From: Paenibacillus anaericanus
GTDB taxonomy: Bacteria > Bacillota > Bacilli > Paenibacillales > Paenibacillaceae
Direction: 5' to 3'
Assembly (NCBI RefSeq): GCF_003994475.1
Contig: NZ_RZNY01000003.1
Location: forward strand, 248,001 to 312,000
DNA: 64,000 nucleotides
Positions within the stretch are counted from its first letter, which is position 1, and every line of letters starts with the position of its first letter. The position numbers and the translations under genes are program-made. Below are positions 37,535 to 46,643 of this stretch, in pieces. The notes beneath the pieces were generated by a model. It did not search any database, was not told the DNA's origin, and was given only the letters and a program-made list of their open reading frames with translations.

Positions 37535-37780
37535 TTATTCCTCGACTACTTTGATCTTCAAGTCGTATTTAGCGAAAACAGCTGTTACTGCTGCTTTTGC
37601 TTCTTCTGCATCTGAACCATGAACATGAAGTTCATAACTTTGAGTGTTCACCAAAGTAGTAAACAATCCAAGGATACTTTTTACATCAATATACTTGTTG
37701 TCAGCTTGCAATACAATCGAAGACGAAAACTTGCCTGCAGTTTGAGCAATTTCAACTACCGCTTCATTATTAGTTGCCAT
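37535..37780 (-). CDS. HPr-like protein lacking the catalytic-histidine segment
   Basis: 81 residues that align with HPr/Crh only from the first helix onward: residues 8-20 match helix 1, and IDVKSILGLF (31-40) matches the Ser46 phosphorylation site, with Ser35 as the equivalent serine. The normal first beta strand and the GxHARPA loop carrying His15 are absent; numbering is 11 shorter. It therefore cannot accept phosphate from enzyme I at His15 but could be an HPr-kinase substrate or CcpA partner, as Crh is. The start is well supported by GGAGGGAT before the ATG at 37780; upstream sequence contains no HARP motif in any frame I checked. Confidence 0.85.
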   Translation of the reverse strand: MATNNEAVVEIAQTAGKFSSSIVLQADNKYIDVKSILGLFTTLVNTQSYELHVHGSDAEEAKAAVTAVFAKYDLKIKVVEE

Positions 37781-37858
37781 AGGAATCCCTCCGTATCTTA
37801 CTTGCAAATATAATAATATGATACATTGAATCCGCTTTCCTAGCAAGTTGTTTTCTGT

Positions 37859-38974
37859 TTATTTCAGGTTTTCCGGGTTCAAGCCTTCCAGTTCAGGAAG
37901 AACAAAAATCCCATCTTTACGTATCAGCACATCGTCGAAGTAAATTTCCCCACCACCGTATTCTGGACGCTGGATCAGTACAAGATCCCAATGAATAGAT
38001 GAGCGATTTCCATTATCAGCTTCTTCATAAGCTTGACCCGGTGTGAAATGCAAACTACCCGCTATTTTTTCATCAAACAGCGTATCTTTCATCGGGTGTA
38101 AAATGTAGGGGTGAAAGCCAATCGCAAATTCTCCGATATGTCTAGCTCCATCATCGCTATCAAGAATTTCGTTAATCCGCTTGGTGTCACTGCTTGTTGC
38201 TTCAACGATTTTACCATTCTCAAAACGGAAGACGATATTCTCAAAAGTAATACCATTATACAGTGTAGCTGTATTGTAACTAATTGTTCCATTTATAGAA
38301 TCCCGTACAGGAGCGCTGTATACTTCCCCATCTGGGATATTTCTCTTACCTGAGCATTTAATTGCGTTGATGTCTTTAATCGAGAATGACAAATCTGTTC
38401 CTGGTCCAGTAATACGTACTTTGTCCGTAACTTGCATAAGATCGGCTAGTGCGTCCTGCGCCCGGTCCATCTTAGCATAATCCAGATTACAAACATCAAA
38501 GTAGAAATCTTCGAACGCCTCTGTACTGACATTTGCAAGTTGCGCCATGCTAGCATTTGGATAACGAAGCACTACCCACTTTGTATTCTTCACTCGCTCT
38601 TCACTATGTACAGTATGTTGATATAGCGAGTTATACAGTTTCATCTTATCTTCAGGCACGTCGGATAAATCATTAACATTTGAGCCCGCACGAATACCAA
38701 TATAACAGTCCATTTGCTTCATCCGAATCAAATCATAGTCCGCCCAAGTTTTAATTCCTTCTGCCGTTGCATATTTCAACTGCGAACTTTGAACGGCTCT
38801 GTCGGTCAGCTCAACAAACGCATTGCCTCCCTTCTTACCAACTTCTTCTACAATTGCAGTTAATAAATCGCGTTCTGTCCCAATCATTTCTATCAGCACA
38901 TTTTCCCCTGGTTGAACATCTACGGAAAAACCAACCAAGTTCTCGGCTAGTTTCTGTATTCTAGGGTCTCGCAT
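37859..38974 (-). CDS. M29-family (AmpS) metallo-aminopeptidase
   Basis: A 371-residue cytosolic aminopeptidase of the thermophilic M29 family, which carries two metal ions. The family segments visible are QPGENVLIEMIGTERDL near residue 22, the central GPGTDLSFSIK near 199, GKRNIPDGEVYSAPV (Glu metal ligand), GARHIGEFAIGFHP, and the C-terminal NRSSIHWDLVL with the histidine/aspartate ligands. Length is slightly under the usual 405-410. It lies 78 nt upstream of the HPr-like gene on the same strand, so they could share a transcript. Confidence 0.9.
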   Translation of the reverse strand: MRDPRIQKLAENLVGFSVDVQPGENVLIEMIGTERDLLTAIVEEVGKKGGNAFVELTDRAVQSSQLKYATAEGIKTWADYDLIRMKQMDCYIGIRAGSNVNDLSDVPEDKMKLYNSLYQHTVHSEERVKNTKWVVLRYPNASMAQLANVSTEAFEDFYFDVCNLDYAKMDRAQDALADLMQVTDKVRITGPGTDLSFSIKDINAIKCSGKRNIPDGEVYSAPVRDSINGTISYNTATLYNGITFENIVFRFENGKIVEATSSDTKRINEILDSDDGARHIGEFAIGFHPYILHPMKDTLFDEKIAGSLHFTPGQAYEEADNGNRSSIHWDLVLIQRPEYGGGEIYFDDVLIRKDGIFVLPELEGLNPENLK

Positions 38975-39111
38975 AGTTATAACGCCTCCTTAAATTGCGC
39001 AAAAAAACACGCTGTAGAACCTCCCTATCACGAGGGAATTCTTAGTTGAACACTGGTTAATTCTTCTCTATTGTAGCACGGCTTTAAAGGGAAGTCAGCA
39101 CTTAAGACCAG

Positions 39112-39945
39112 CTACTGGTATTTCACAAAACGGTTATCTGTTAGCAATAATTCACGTTGCTGCAACCCTGCATGACTTCGATAATTCAATTCCGATTCTG
39201 AAGTTAGCCGCTGAGGCAGACCGCTTCTCCGATCAATCGTTAAATGATAAATTACCCTTGCCTCGGCTTGCTCCAACATTTGTACAAGCTGTCCATTGCC
39301 GGATGACCAAAGATCCATTACTTCTTTCTCTATTGTACTACGGCGACCGGGTTCTATTTCTGCAAGCTTATTCTGGAGGCCCACCCTTACCTCCTGCATC
39401 TCATCTATAAGTTTGCCACCGATCATATCCTTAGCTTCACTAGGATCAAGTTCAATTCGTAGCACTTCTGTTCCTCTCGCCGCTCCACTCTCGGCCGTAA
39501 TTTTTTTCTTATTCATTCTCCGAATATTTTCAAGTTGATCGAGCGGATTCAGCCTGGTCATCCCCAAACTCAAAGCATCTCCTTGATTCGTTGTCGGTGT
39601 CCAGGATCCTCCTTCCCATAACAAATTAGCTGCAAATTGATTTCCTTTTCCTGTTCCCGCCATTTGCCACGTACCGATTTTGTTTCCATGCGGTAGAACC
39701 GTTACCATATTCAACTCTCGATGATTCTTTAATTCTCCATAATAAGTCATGCTATCCTCCAAGAATGACTTATCACCTCGCAAAAGAGCTGCATCCCCCT
39801 GAAAGGTTAAAGCATCACGTCCTGCTAGTCCGGACCAAGTGAATTCGAACCATTGCTCTGGGGTTTTAGCTGACCTTTGTCCGCAAGCCACCATGGAACA
39901 GATACAGCATAGAATCAAAATCATCTTGAATACTCTAATTCTCAT
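39112..39945 (-). CDS. Predicted lipoprotein of unknown function
   Basis: 277 residues. The N-terminus MRIRVFKMILILCCICSMVACGQ is a lipoprotein signal with a plausible lipobox ending at Cys21 (SMVAC). The mature part has no domain I recognise; it alternates strands and a long charged helix (about 170-215, LIDEMQEVRVGLQNKLAEIEP) and ends with RRSGLPQRLTSESELNYR, a pattern seen in outer-leaflet lipoproteins that act as ligand carriers. A role in spore or envelope function would be guesswork. Monocistronic, with the diguanylate-cyclase terminator upstream of its start. Confidence 0.75.
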   Translation of the reverse strand: MRIRVFKMILILCCICSMVACGQRSAKTPEQWFEFTWSGLAGRDALTFQGDAALLRGDKSFLEDSMTYYGELKNHRELNMVTVLPHGNKIGTWQMAGTGKGNQFAANLLWEGGSWTPTTNQGDALSLGMTRLNPLDQLENIRRMNKKKITAESGAARGTEVLRIELDPSEAKDMIGGKLIDEMQEVRVGLQNKLAEIEPGRRSTIEKEVMDLWSSGNGQLVQMLEQAEARVIYHLTIDRRSGLPQRLTSESELNYRSHAGLQQRELLLTDNRFVKYQ

Positions 39946-40044
39946 CCCATCTCGCGCCCTTCGTTTCCCAATAGAAGCTCAACGGCTATCAGGGAAATGA
40001 TGTGTTATCTGTAGGTTTACCCCCATTCCAAATTCTATGCGAAA

Positions 40045-40080
40045 AGCAAAAGAACGCCCTGAATGAGGCGTTCTTTTGCT
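40045..40080 (-). terminator. Intrinsic terminator after the diguanylate cyclase gene
   Basis: A perfect 14-bp stem AGCAAAAGAACGCC/GGCGTTCTTTTGCT with the loop CTGAATGA, followed by TTTTC on the minus strand. Confidence 0.85.
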
Positions 40081-40108
40081 CTTCAATCTATATACCACCC
40101 AAACTAAT

Positions 40109-42085
40109 TCAACCGATTTGAGTCTGATCTCTTCCGTTATTCTTAGCCCTGTATAAGGCCATATCAGCCTGATAGAATAGCGTTTCTACGCTCACCCGAT
40201 CATCTTCATGCTTCCACTCGGCGATCCCACATGATACGGTAACATGTGGCTCTGTTTCCATCCCCACACGTCTACGGATATTTTCTGCAATCTGATAACC
40301 CTTATCCACATCAGCACCAGGTAAATATATGGCCAGTTCTTCGCCGCCCCAACGAGCAGGAACATCGCTTTTTCGAATTGCCCCTCTTACGATAGCGCAG
40401 ACTTGCTTCAGAATTTTGTCTCCAATTTGATGACCAAATGTATCATTAACCTGCTTGAATTGGTCAATATCAACGATGATCAGCGAACCATTAACATCAC
40501 TCTTCTGAAAATTCTGAATCGCATCGTCCAAATAATGACGAGCATAGAGTCCAGTAAGCATATCTCGGTTCGCCATTTTGCGGACTTCAGCATGAAGAGA
40601 CGCGTTAGCGATAGCTAGTCCGATATGCGAGGCTAAGACCTGGAGCAGTTTATAATTCTCATAAGAGAAGAAACGCTGAGAACGATGGGCCAAGATGATA
40701 GCTCCATTGACCTCACCCCGTACAATGAGAGGAGCAGCTATCATTGAACGTGAATCCGTCTCATCCATTAGTCTGGACGTTACATTCCCATACGCCTTGT
40801 AATCGGATAAGATGATCGGTTCCCGCGTTGAAAAGACTAGACCCGCAAACCCATAATCCTTCGGGAATATTTCCCTAGATAAGGAGGGAACATTACACGA
40901 TACAATTTCAAAAATATCACTTTCTTCGTCAATCTGTGTTATGCAGCAAAACTCAGCATTGAAGATCGATAGTAGCTCCTCGTTGGCAAACTTGAATACT
41001 TCCTTTAATTTCAAACTTTGATTCAAGCGCTTGGTCAGCTCATTTATTAATCTTAACTCACTAATCAATATGTTAGACTGCTCGTACAATTTTGCATTCT
41101 CGAAAGCAGTACCGGCAGTATCGGCCAGCATTCCGATCAACTGCAAATCTATCTCTTCAATTCCCTCTTGCAGAATGATCATATGAAACACGCCATACAC
41201 ACTTTGTTTGCCGATCAGTGGAACTGCGATTTCAATCAGAGTCTCACCTGTATCGCTAATATTGTCTTTACGAAGCATCCGCCCCTCCATGAATGCCCTT
41301 ACACACATATAGTCCTCAGGTTCTTGCCCCTGCAATTGCAGAGACTTTACACGGGGATTTCTGCTTGGGTGGTCCTGGGACATGAGAAGCTCAAGCTTCC
41401 CCTCAGGATACATTTCCTCAATTCTCTCAAATACTTCCGTGATAACCGAATCTACATCTATTTTATCATGAAGCTTCTGCACAACTTGAAATAACATAGA
41501 ACGTCTATGTTCTTCTCGTTTGGCTTGCTTCTGAATGTTTAACAGGTCAGATACAAACAGAGTCTCAAATTTCTTATAAAAGCAACTACGGAAATGTTGT
41601 GCCGCTGCCCGCACTAGCATCTGAGCGACAGAGCTAGCTTCAATTCCATTCATATAGCAACCAATCACAGCGAAAGTCTCGCTATGCTCTCGTGTCACGA
41701 CAGGACTAGCAAGCCATATTCCTTGAGTAGACTTAACAATTACAGAAGATTGTAAATCAAGACATTTATTTATAGCCTCGCGAGAGAGCTGCGCCACTTC
41801 CTCCAATGCTAATTCTGGATCGAGATCACTACTCAGCACCTCACCAATGTGATTCGTAATAAACCAGCTGACTCCATCAAGCTCTGACAGATCAGTGGCA
41901 TGTTTCTTCCAATCATCATAACTGACTTTAAGAAGCGGTTCTGTATACGGAAAATCGTATGCAGTGATATCGAGTTGCTCAAGCCAATTCATTTGAGCTT
42001 CGTAATCACCCCACATATGAATCGGTGGCAAAGAAAAATCTGTATGCATTTCACTCTTCAGGTCATCTCGTGATTGTTTTGCCAT
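40109..42085 (-). CDS. GAF-domain GGDEF diguanylate cyclase
   Basis: 658 residues, cytosolic. An N-terminal region (to about 190) resembles a GAF-type sensor, then two further GAF-like segments at about 205-340 and 360-495 (LLSIFNAEFCCITQID ... RGEVNGAIILAHRSQRFFSYENYKLLQVLASHIGLAIANA). The C-terminal GGDEF domain (about 500-658) has the signature RWGGEEL (580-584 for GGEEL), the magnesium aspartate in LIIVDIDQFKQVND, and an intact inhibitory I-site, RKSD at 571-574, five residues before it. It should make c-di-GMP with product inhibition. I chose the ATG at 42085, 6 nt after AAGGAGCT; an upstream in-frame start lacks a site. Confidence 0.9.
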   Translation of the reverse strand: MAKQSRDDLKSEMHTDFSLPPIHMWGDYEAQMNWLEQLDITAYDFPYTEPLLKVSYDDWKKHATDLSELDGVSWFITNHIGEVLSSDLDPELALEEVAQLSREAINKCLDLQSSVIVKSTQGIWLASPVVTREHSETFAVIGCYMNGIEASSVAQMLVRAAAQHFRSCFYKKFETLFVSDLLNIQKQAKREEHRRSMLFQVVQKLHDKIDVDSVITEVFERIEEMYPEGKLELLMSQDHPSRNPRVKSLQLQGQEPEDYMCVRAFMEGRMLRKDNISDTGETLIEIAVPLIGKQSVYGVFHMIILQEGIEEIDLQLIGMLADTAGTAFENAKLYEQSNILISELRLINELTKRLNQSLKLKEVFKFANEELLSIFNAEFCCITQIDEESDIFEIVSCNVPSLSREIFPKDYGFAGLVFSTREPIILSDYKAYGNVTSRLMDETDSRSMIAAPLIVRGEVNGAIILAHRSQRFFSYENYKLLQVLASHIGLAIANASLHAEVRKMANRDMLTGLYARHYLDDAIQNFQKSDVNGSLIIVDIDQFKQVNDTFGHQIGDKILKQVCAIVRGAIRKSDVPARWGGEELAIYLPGADVDKGYQIAENIRRRVGMETEPHVTVSCGIAEWKHEDDRVSVETLFYQADMALYRAKNNGRDQTQIG

Positions 42086-42328
42086 AGGATAGCTCCTTTT
42101 CACCGCGTCCAGCTCGCAGCGATGTTTTTCGATTCTGTCCTGAATTCCCACCAATTATTCAGCATCATTCCGCTCTATATCTGCGACTATATGTTTATAT
42201 TACTATCTTCTTTCCCGTTTTGCACCAAAAATCCTCAATTTTACAACACTTTTTTAGGACAAAAGCCCTATCGACAAATTACTCCTTTTTTCGTATAAAA
42301 CTATCCCCGTAATAATCTGAAATTCCAC

Positions 42329-42357
42329 TTGACTCACTCTAGAACTTCATATATAAT
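42329..42357 (+). promoter_or_regulatory. Sigma-A promoter of rpsD
   Basis: TTGACT (42329-42334), 17-nt spacer, TATAAT (42352-42357). Transcription would start near 42365, giving a leader of about 195 nt before rpsD. The 42086-42328 stretch between the cyclase start and this promoter shows no gene. Confidence 0.8.
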
Positions 42358-42364
42358 TTGTTGT

Positions 42365-42560
42365 TGATAAAGACTGGATAGAGTCTTGATTAGGGAGTAA
42401 CGCATGCGGCACCCTCTGAGTTTTTTGTTACTGACACGACAGCGGCTGAACTTTCATGTCAGTTGAGCGAGTTTTATCTATCCCCCGCTCAGGCAAACAA
42501 AAACTGCGCAAGTAGAACCCTACAACTAAAATTTCATTTTAAAAGGAGTCTACCTATACA
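42365..42560 (+). promoter_or_regulatory. Structured rpsD leader, probable S4 autoregulatory element
   Basis: About 195 nt of non-coding leader follow the promoter. Possible stems are AGACT/AGTCT (42371-42386), ACTGACA/TGTCAGT (42430-42436 with 42457-42463) and GAGCG/CGCTC (42465-42469 with 42486-42490). In Bacilli the rpsD leader binds ribosomal protein S4 to repress its own translation; the stem set fits that idea but the fold was made by eye. AAAAGGAG lies 12 nt before the ATG. Confidence 0.5.
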
Positions 42561-43160
42561 ATGGCACGTTACACTGGACCTAAATTTAAACTAAGCCGCC
42601 GTCTTGGCATTTCCCTAAGCGGTACTGGCAAAGACTTGAAACGCCCGTTCCCACCAGGACAACATGGTGCGAACCAACGGAGAAAAATCAGCAACTACGG
42701 TATGCAACTTTTGGAAAAACAAAAACTTCGTCACATGTACGGTTTGGGCGAAAAACAATTCCGCACTTTGTTCAACAAAGCGCAAAAATTGCCAGGTATC
42801 GCGGGCGAGAACTTCATGATCTTGCTTGAAAGCCGCTTGGACAACCTAGTATACCGTCTTGGTTTTGCTAATTCCCGTGCAGGAGCACGTCAATTGGTAT
42901 CCCATGGTCACGTAACTGTAAACGGCAAAAAAGTGGATATCGCTTCTTACCGTTTAGAACTAGGTGATGTTATCGGTCTTCGTGAAAGAAGTCGCGGTCT
43001 TTCTTCAATCAAAGAAGCTTTGGAGAACCGCAATCACGTTCCTGCTTACCTTGAGTTCAACGATACTGCTCTGGAAGGCAAATTTATTCGCCTACCTGAT
43101 CGTTCTGAATTGTCTCAAGAAATCGATGAAAAACAAATCGTCGAGTTCTACAACCGTTAA
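42561..43160 (+). CDS. rpsD: 30S ribosomal protein S4
   Basis: 199 residues with the S4 N-terminal region ([25 protein letters not shown]) and an S4 RNA-binding domain ([37 protein letters not shown]). It binds 16S rRNA early in 30S assembly and can autoregulate. As in B. subtilis it is monocistronic rather than in the alpha operon. Codon use is strongly biased, as expected for a highly expressed gene. Confidence 0.97.
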   Translation: MARYTGPKFKLSRRLGISLSGTGKDLKRPFPPGQHGANQRRKISNYGMQLLEKQKLRHMYGLGEKQFRTLFNKAQKLPGIAGENFMILLESRLDNLVYRLGFANSRAGARQLVSHGHVTVNGKKVDIASYRLELGDVIGLRERSRGLSSIKEALENRNHVPAYLEFNDTALEGKFIRLPDRSELSQEIDEKQIVEFYNR

Positions 43161-43175
43161 GATTATTACAAACGG

Positions 43176-43211
43176 GCCTGGAGTCTTCATGACTTCAGGC
43201 TTGTTTTTCTT
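43176..43211 (+). terminator. Intrinsic terminator of rpsD
   Basis: GCCTGGAGTC (43176-43185) pairs with GACTTCAGGC (43191-43200) and is followed by TTGTTTTTCTTTT. Confidence 0.85.
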
Positions 43212-43413
43212 TTAGCTATAAATTTTTTTTAACAATTACATTTTGTGGATTCTAATTACCCAAGAATAACGTCTCCATCAACGACTCCTACTATCCACGT
43301 GAATTCAACCTCTATTCCGCCTTCTACTAAGTCTTTCCAAACCTTATACGTAATCCAAACTTCCAGCTCACAAAATGAAAAGGCTTAAAAAACATCCAAC
43401 TTTAGCGATTATA

Positions 43414-43422
43414 TGCTATAAT
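43414..43422 (+). promoter_or_regulatory. Extended -10 promoter of the PBP gene
   Basis: TGCTATAAT is an extended -10 element (TATAAT at 43417-43422), with only a weak -35. Initiation near 43429 would leave a short leader before AAAGGAGG and the ATG at 43448. Confidence 0.6.
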
Positions 43423-43447
43423 GTTGCTGTTAAAAAGGAGGATACCC

Positions 43448-46400
43448 ATGGTTGATACTAACGATAAAAACTCCGGTAAGGAAGATGGCCTGCAAGAAGA
43501 CAAGCCACCTATTCGTAAGCCTAAGAGGGGGCGCTGGGTCTGGAAAACACTAGGCTGGCTTACTCTCCTCGTATTTGCCGGAGTTCTATTTGCAGGGGGC
43601 GCCGTTTTCGGCTATGTCTCCTCCATCGTCAAAGACGATCCGGTACGCTCGCGTGCCGATATTGAAGCAAAAATGAATTATAACGAGATAACCGGATTCG
43701 CTTATTTTCGTGACGGTTCGGCAATTGGTCAACTTCGTTCTGAAGAAGATCGTCGGCCCATCAGTTACGAAGAAATACCTTCAACCATCCTAGAAGCACT
43801 CATCGCAATCGAAGATAACAATTTCGAGAAACACATTGGGGTTGACTTTAAGGGAACCTTGAGAGCTGTTAAGGAAAGACTATTGAAGGAAGATGTTCAA
43901 ACTGGTGGTAGCACGCTAACCCAGCAATTGGCACGGCGCGTTTTTCTTAGTTTGGATCGAACAGACAACCGAAAGGTCAAAGAGATGCTACTTGCACTTC
44001 GACTGGAGAGATTCCTATCCAAACCGGAAATCATTACCGCTTATTTGAATAAGGTTCCTTTTGGTAACGGCTCTAGTGGATATCAGGTTTACGGTATCAA
44101 AGCTGCTGCTAAAGGCATATTCAACGCCAACAATCTGGAGGATTTGAATATTGCCCAATCTGCATATCTAGCAGGTTTGCCACAACTTCCCTCTAGCTAC
44201 TCAGCTTACAACGGGAAAGGTGAATTTAATCCAGATGCTTTTGATCGCGCGATCAAGCGTCAACGTTTAGTACTCCAACGTATGTTGGAGGAGAACAAAA
44301 TTACGAATGAGGAATATAACGAAGCTTTAGCCTTTGATCTTCAAGGATCACTTGCCAAGACTACCAAAAAAGCATACGAAACCTTTCCATATCTCATGCT
44401 GGAGACGGAGCGTCAGGCAGCCCTGGTTATTGTCATGTTGAACAATCCCGAAATGACCAAGGAGGAAGCCGCTAAGAATCCTCAGTTGATTGAAGAAGCC
44501 CGTCAGCAGCTCCTAACTGGCGGATATCGTGTGTACACCACGATTGACAAGAAAGTGTATACTTCGATGCATACGGTATCAGAAAACGAAGCCAACTTCT
44601 CCCCATTTAGTGAAACTAAGGGACTTGAGCAAGTGGCCGCAATGATGATCAATAACAAAACCAGTGAAATCCTAGGTATGATTGAAGGTCGCGACTTCTA
44701 CACGGAGCAAATGAACTACGCTACACAAATGGTGAGGCAACCAGGTTCAACAATGAAGCCGATCGCCGCTTATTTACCAGCGATGGAACTCGGTTTAATT
44801 CAACCTGCAAGCATCATTGACGATTCACCGATCATATTGCGCGATTATTCCAAGGGTTATCACATTCCAGTTAACTCTAGTGGCGGCTACAAAGGTCTAG
44901 TGACAGCCCGCACAGCACTTAATGAATCTCGCAATGTTCCAGCACTAAAAATCTTCAATCAAGTTCTTGGCATCGAAAAAGCTTGGGATTTCACCAAAAA
45001 GCTTGGTATAACTACGTTGGATGAAAAGGATTATTCAGCACAAACCGGCGTACTAGGTGGGCTCAGTTATGGGGTAACGGTCGAGGAATTGACCAATGCT
45101 TACAGTTCAATCGCTAACGGCGGAGAATTCAACGACGCTTATATGATCGCCAAGATTACCGATTCAAAAGGTAATCTTGTTTACAAGCATAATACCGATC
45201 CGCAGCGGGTATTCTCTAAGCAAACTGCATACCTGATGACCGACATGCTTCGCACTGTTATTACCAGCGGTACGGCTAAGTCGATTCAAAGTGATTTTAA
45301 GAGCTACGGAAAAATCCCGGTTGTCGGTAAAACTGGGTCTACGCAAAACTACGCAGATGTCTGGTTCATGGGCTTCACGCCGGATGTTTCACTTGGTGTT
45401 TGGGTCGGTTATAAAGAACCAGTTAATACATTATCAACTGCTGGAAAGACTAGAGCCAAATCAATTTGGTCCTTAGTTATGAATGAAGTAACGGCAAATA
45501 AACCCGATTTATTTCCGACTACAGAGTTCGTAAAACCTGACGGTATTGTCCGTAAAACCGTGTCCGGGTATAGTGGAAAGCTCCCAACTGCCTTAACTAG
45601 TCAGGGTGGTAAGCTCGTCACTGATATTTTCAATTCTAAGTTCGTGCCTACTGAATCGGATGATGTGCTGATTAGAGCAAAGTATATTACTTATGAAGGG
45701 GTCAATTACATCCCGCTTGAATCTACACCTTCTGACATGGTTCAGGAAAAGGTAGTCATGAAACGTGAGAAGCCAATCAAAGAACTTATTGACGATCTTC
45801 AAAATGCTTTTAAAGTAATGAAGACTCATAAAGACATTAGCTTCTACATGCCTAAAGATGCCGGTGAGGATGCACCTACCAAGCCCGATCCGCGTGTAGA
45901 TGACGGCTTTGATCCGAGTGCGCCAGTAAACGTTAGACTTTCATCAACAGACAGCTCTGCGACGATTACGTTTAATGCGAATAAGGAAAATGACATCGTT
46001 GGGTATCGACTCTATAAATCAATCGATGGAAATTCACCACAATATACGGGAACAGCAGTACTTACCGGAGGGGCCACAACCTTTACCGACTCCATATCAT
46101 CTGACCACAGCTACAGCTATTACGTAACGGCGGTTGATGTTGCAGGAAGGGAATCAGGGCCAAGCGCAACCGTGGGTTATGAGGGCTGGTTGCCTCCTGA
46201 CAACTCAGAACAACCATCTGATCTCGGAGAAAGCATATGGCCGGGAGATGACTCAGGAAATGCCGGTGGAGAACTCTCTATCCCTGCCACTCCATCCCAA
46301 GTCACGATCACCAGTGGTGATAACGGATTAACAGTAAGTTGGGGAGGAAATGCCTCAAAAGACCAAGTTTCGAGCTATAACGTCTACTTATCGGCTACCT

Positions 46401-46546
46401 CTGATGGTGCATATTCCAAGATAGGCTCGACTCCTGAAACACAATTTACGTTCAAAACGGATTCAACCAGTGGTTGGGTTCAAGTGACGGCTATGAATAG
46501 TATGGGAGAATCCACTACGTCAACGCCTGTACAATTTAATAAATAG
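43448..46546 (+). CDS. Class A penicillin-binding protein (PBP1A family) with C-terminal fibronectin-like domains
   Basis: A 1032-residue bifunctional peptidoglycan synthase. One transmembrane helix lies at about 33-60. The GT51 glycosyltransferase domain (about 90-275) has the catalytic glutamate in IAIEDNNFEKHIG (Glu122) and GGSTLTQQLARR (153-164). The transpeptidase domain has SxxK at Ser434 (GSTMK), SRN at 494-496 and KTGS from 628. Residues beyond about 735 form a long tail with two fibronectin type III-like repeats (about 835-925 and 955-1032). The ATG at 43448, 6 nt after AAAGGAGG, is preferred to a frame opening nine codons earlier. Confidence 0.95.
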   Translation: MVDTNDKNSGKEDGLQEDKPPIRKPKRGRWVWKTLGWLTLLVFAGVLFAGGAVFGYVSSIVKDDPVRSRADIEAKMNYNEITGFAYFRDGSAIGQLRSEEDRRPISYEEIPSTILEALIAIEDNNFEKHIGVDFKGTLRAVKERLLKEDVQTGGSTLTQQLARRVFLSLDRTDNRKVKEMLLALRLERFLSKPEIITAYLNKVPFGNGSSGYQVYGIKAAAKGIFNANNLEDLNIAQSAYLAGLPQLPSSYSAYNGKGEFNPDAFDRAIKRQRLVLQRMLEENKITNEEYNEALAFDLQGSLAKTTKKAYETFPYLMLETERQAALVIVMLNNPEMTKEEAAKNPQLIEEARQQLLTGGYRVYTTIDKKVYTSMHTVSENEANFSPFSETKGLEQVAAMMINNKTSEILGMIEGRDFYTEQMNYATQMVRQPGSTMKPIAAYLPAMELGLIQPASIIDDSPIILRDYSKGYHIPVNSSGGYKGLVTARTALNESRNVPALKIFNQVLGIEKAWDFTKKLGITTLDEKDYSAQTGVLGGLSYGVTVEELTNAYSSIANGGEFNDAYMIAKITDSKGNLVYKHNTDPQRVFSKQTAYLMTDMLRTVITSGTAKSIQSDFKSYGKIPVVGKTGSTQNYADVWFMGFTPDVSLGVWVGYKEPVNTLSTAGKTRAKSIWSLVMNEVTANKPDLFPTTEFVKPDGIVRKTVSGYSGKLPTALTSQGGKLVTDIFNSKFVPTESDDVLIRAKYITYEGVNYIPLESTPSDMVQEKVVMKREKPIKELIDDLQNAFKVMKTHKDISFYMPKDAGEDAPTKPDPRVDDGFDPSAPVNVRLSSTDSSATITFNANKENDIVGYRLYKSIDGNSPQYTGTAVLTGGATTFTDSISSDHSYSYYVTAVDVAGRESGPSATVGYEGWLPPDNSEQPSDLGESIWPGDDSGNAGGELSIPATPSQVTITSGDNGLTVSWGGNASKDQVSSYNVYLSATSDGAYSKIGSTPETQFTFKTDSTSGWVQVTAMNSMGESTTSTPVQFNK

Positions 46547-46579
46547 CCTTTTAGAAGCACAATTTGCAACATGATATTT

Positions 46580-46620
46580 AAAAGAGTTCCAAAGGTCAAA
46601 TGACCTTTGGAACTCTTTTT
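46580..46620. terminator. Bidirectional terminator between the PBP gene and acsA
   Basis: A perfect 18-bp stem AAAGAGTTCCAAAGGTCA / TGACCTTTGGAACTCTTT, with A-rich and T-rich flanks, serves both convergent genes. Confidence 0.9.
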
Positions 46621-46643
46621 GAATTTTCTAATTTGTAGTCTAT

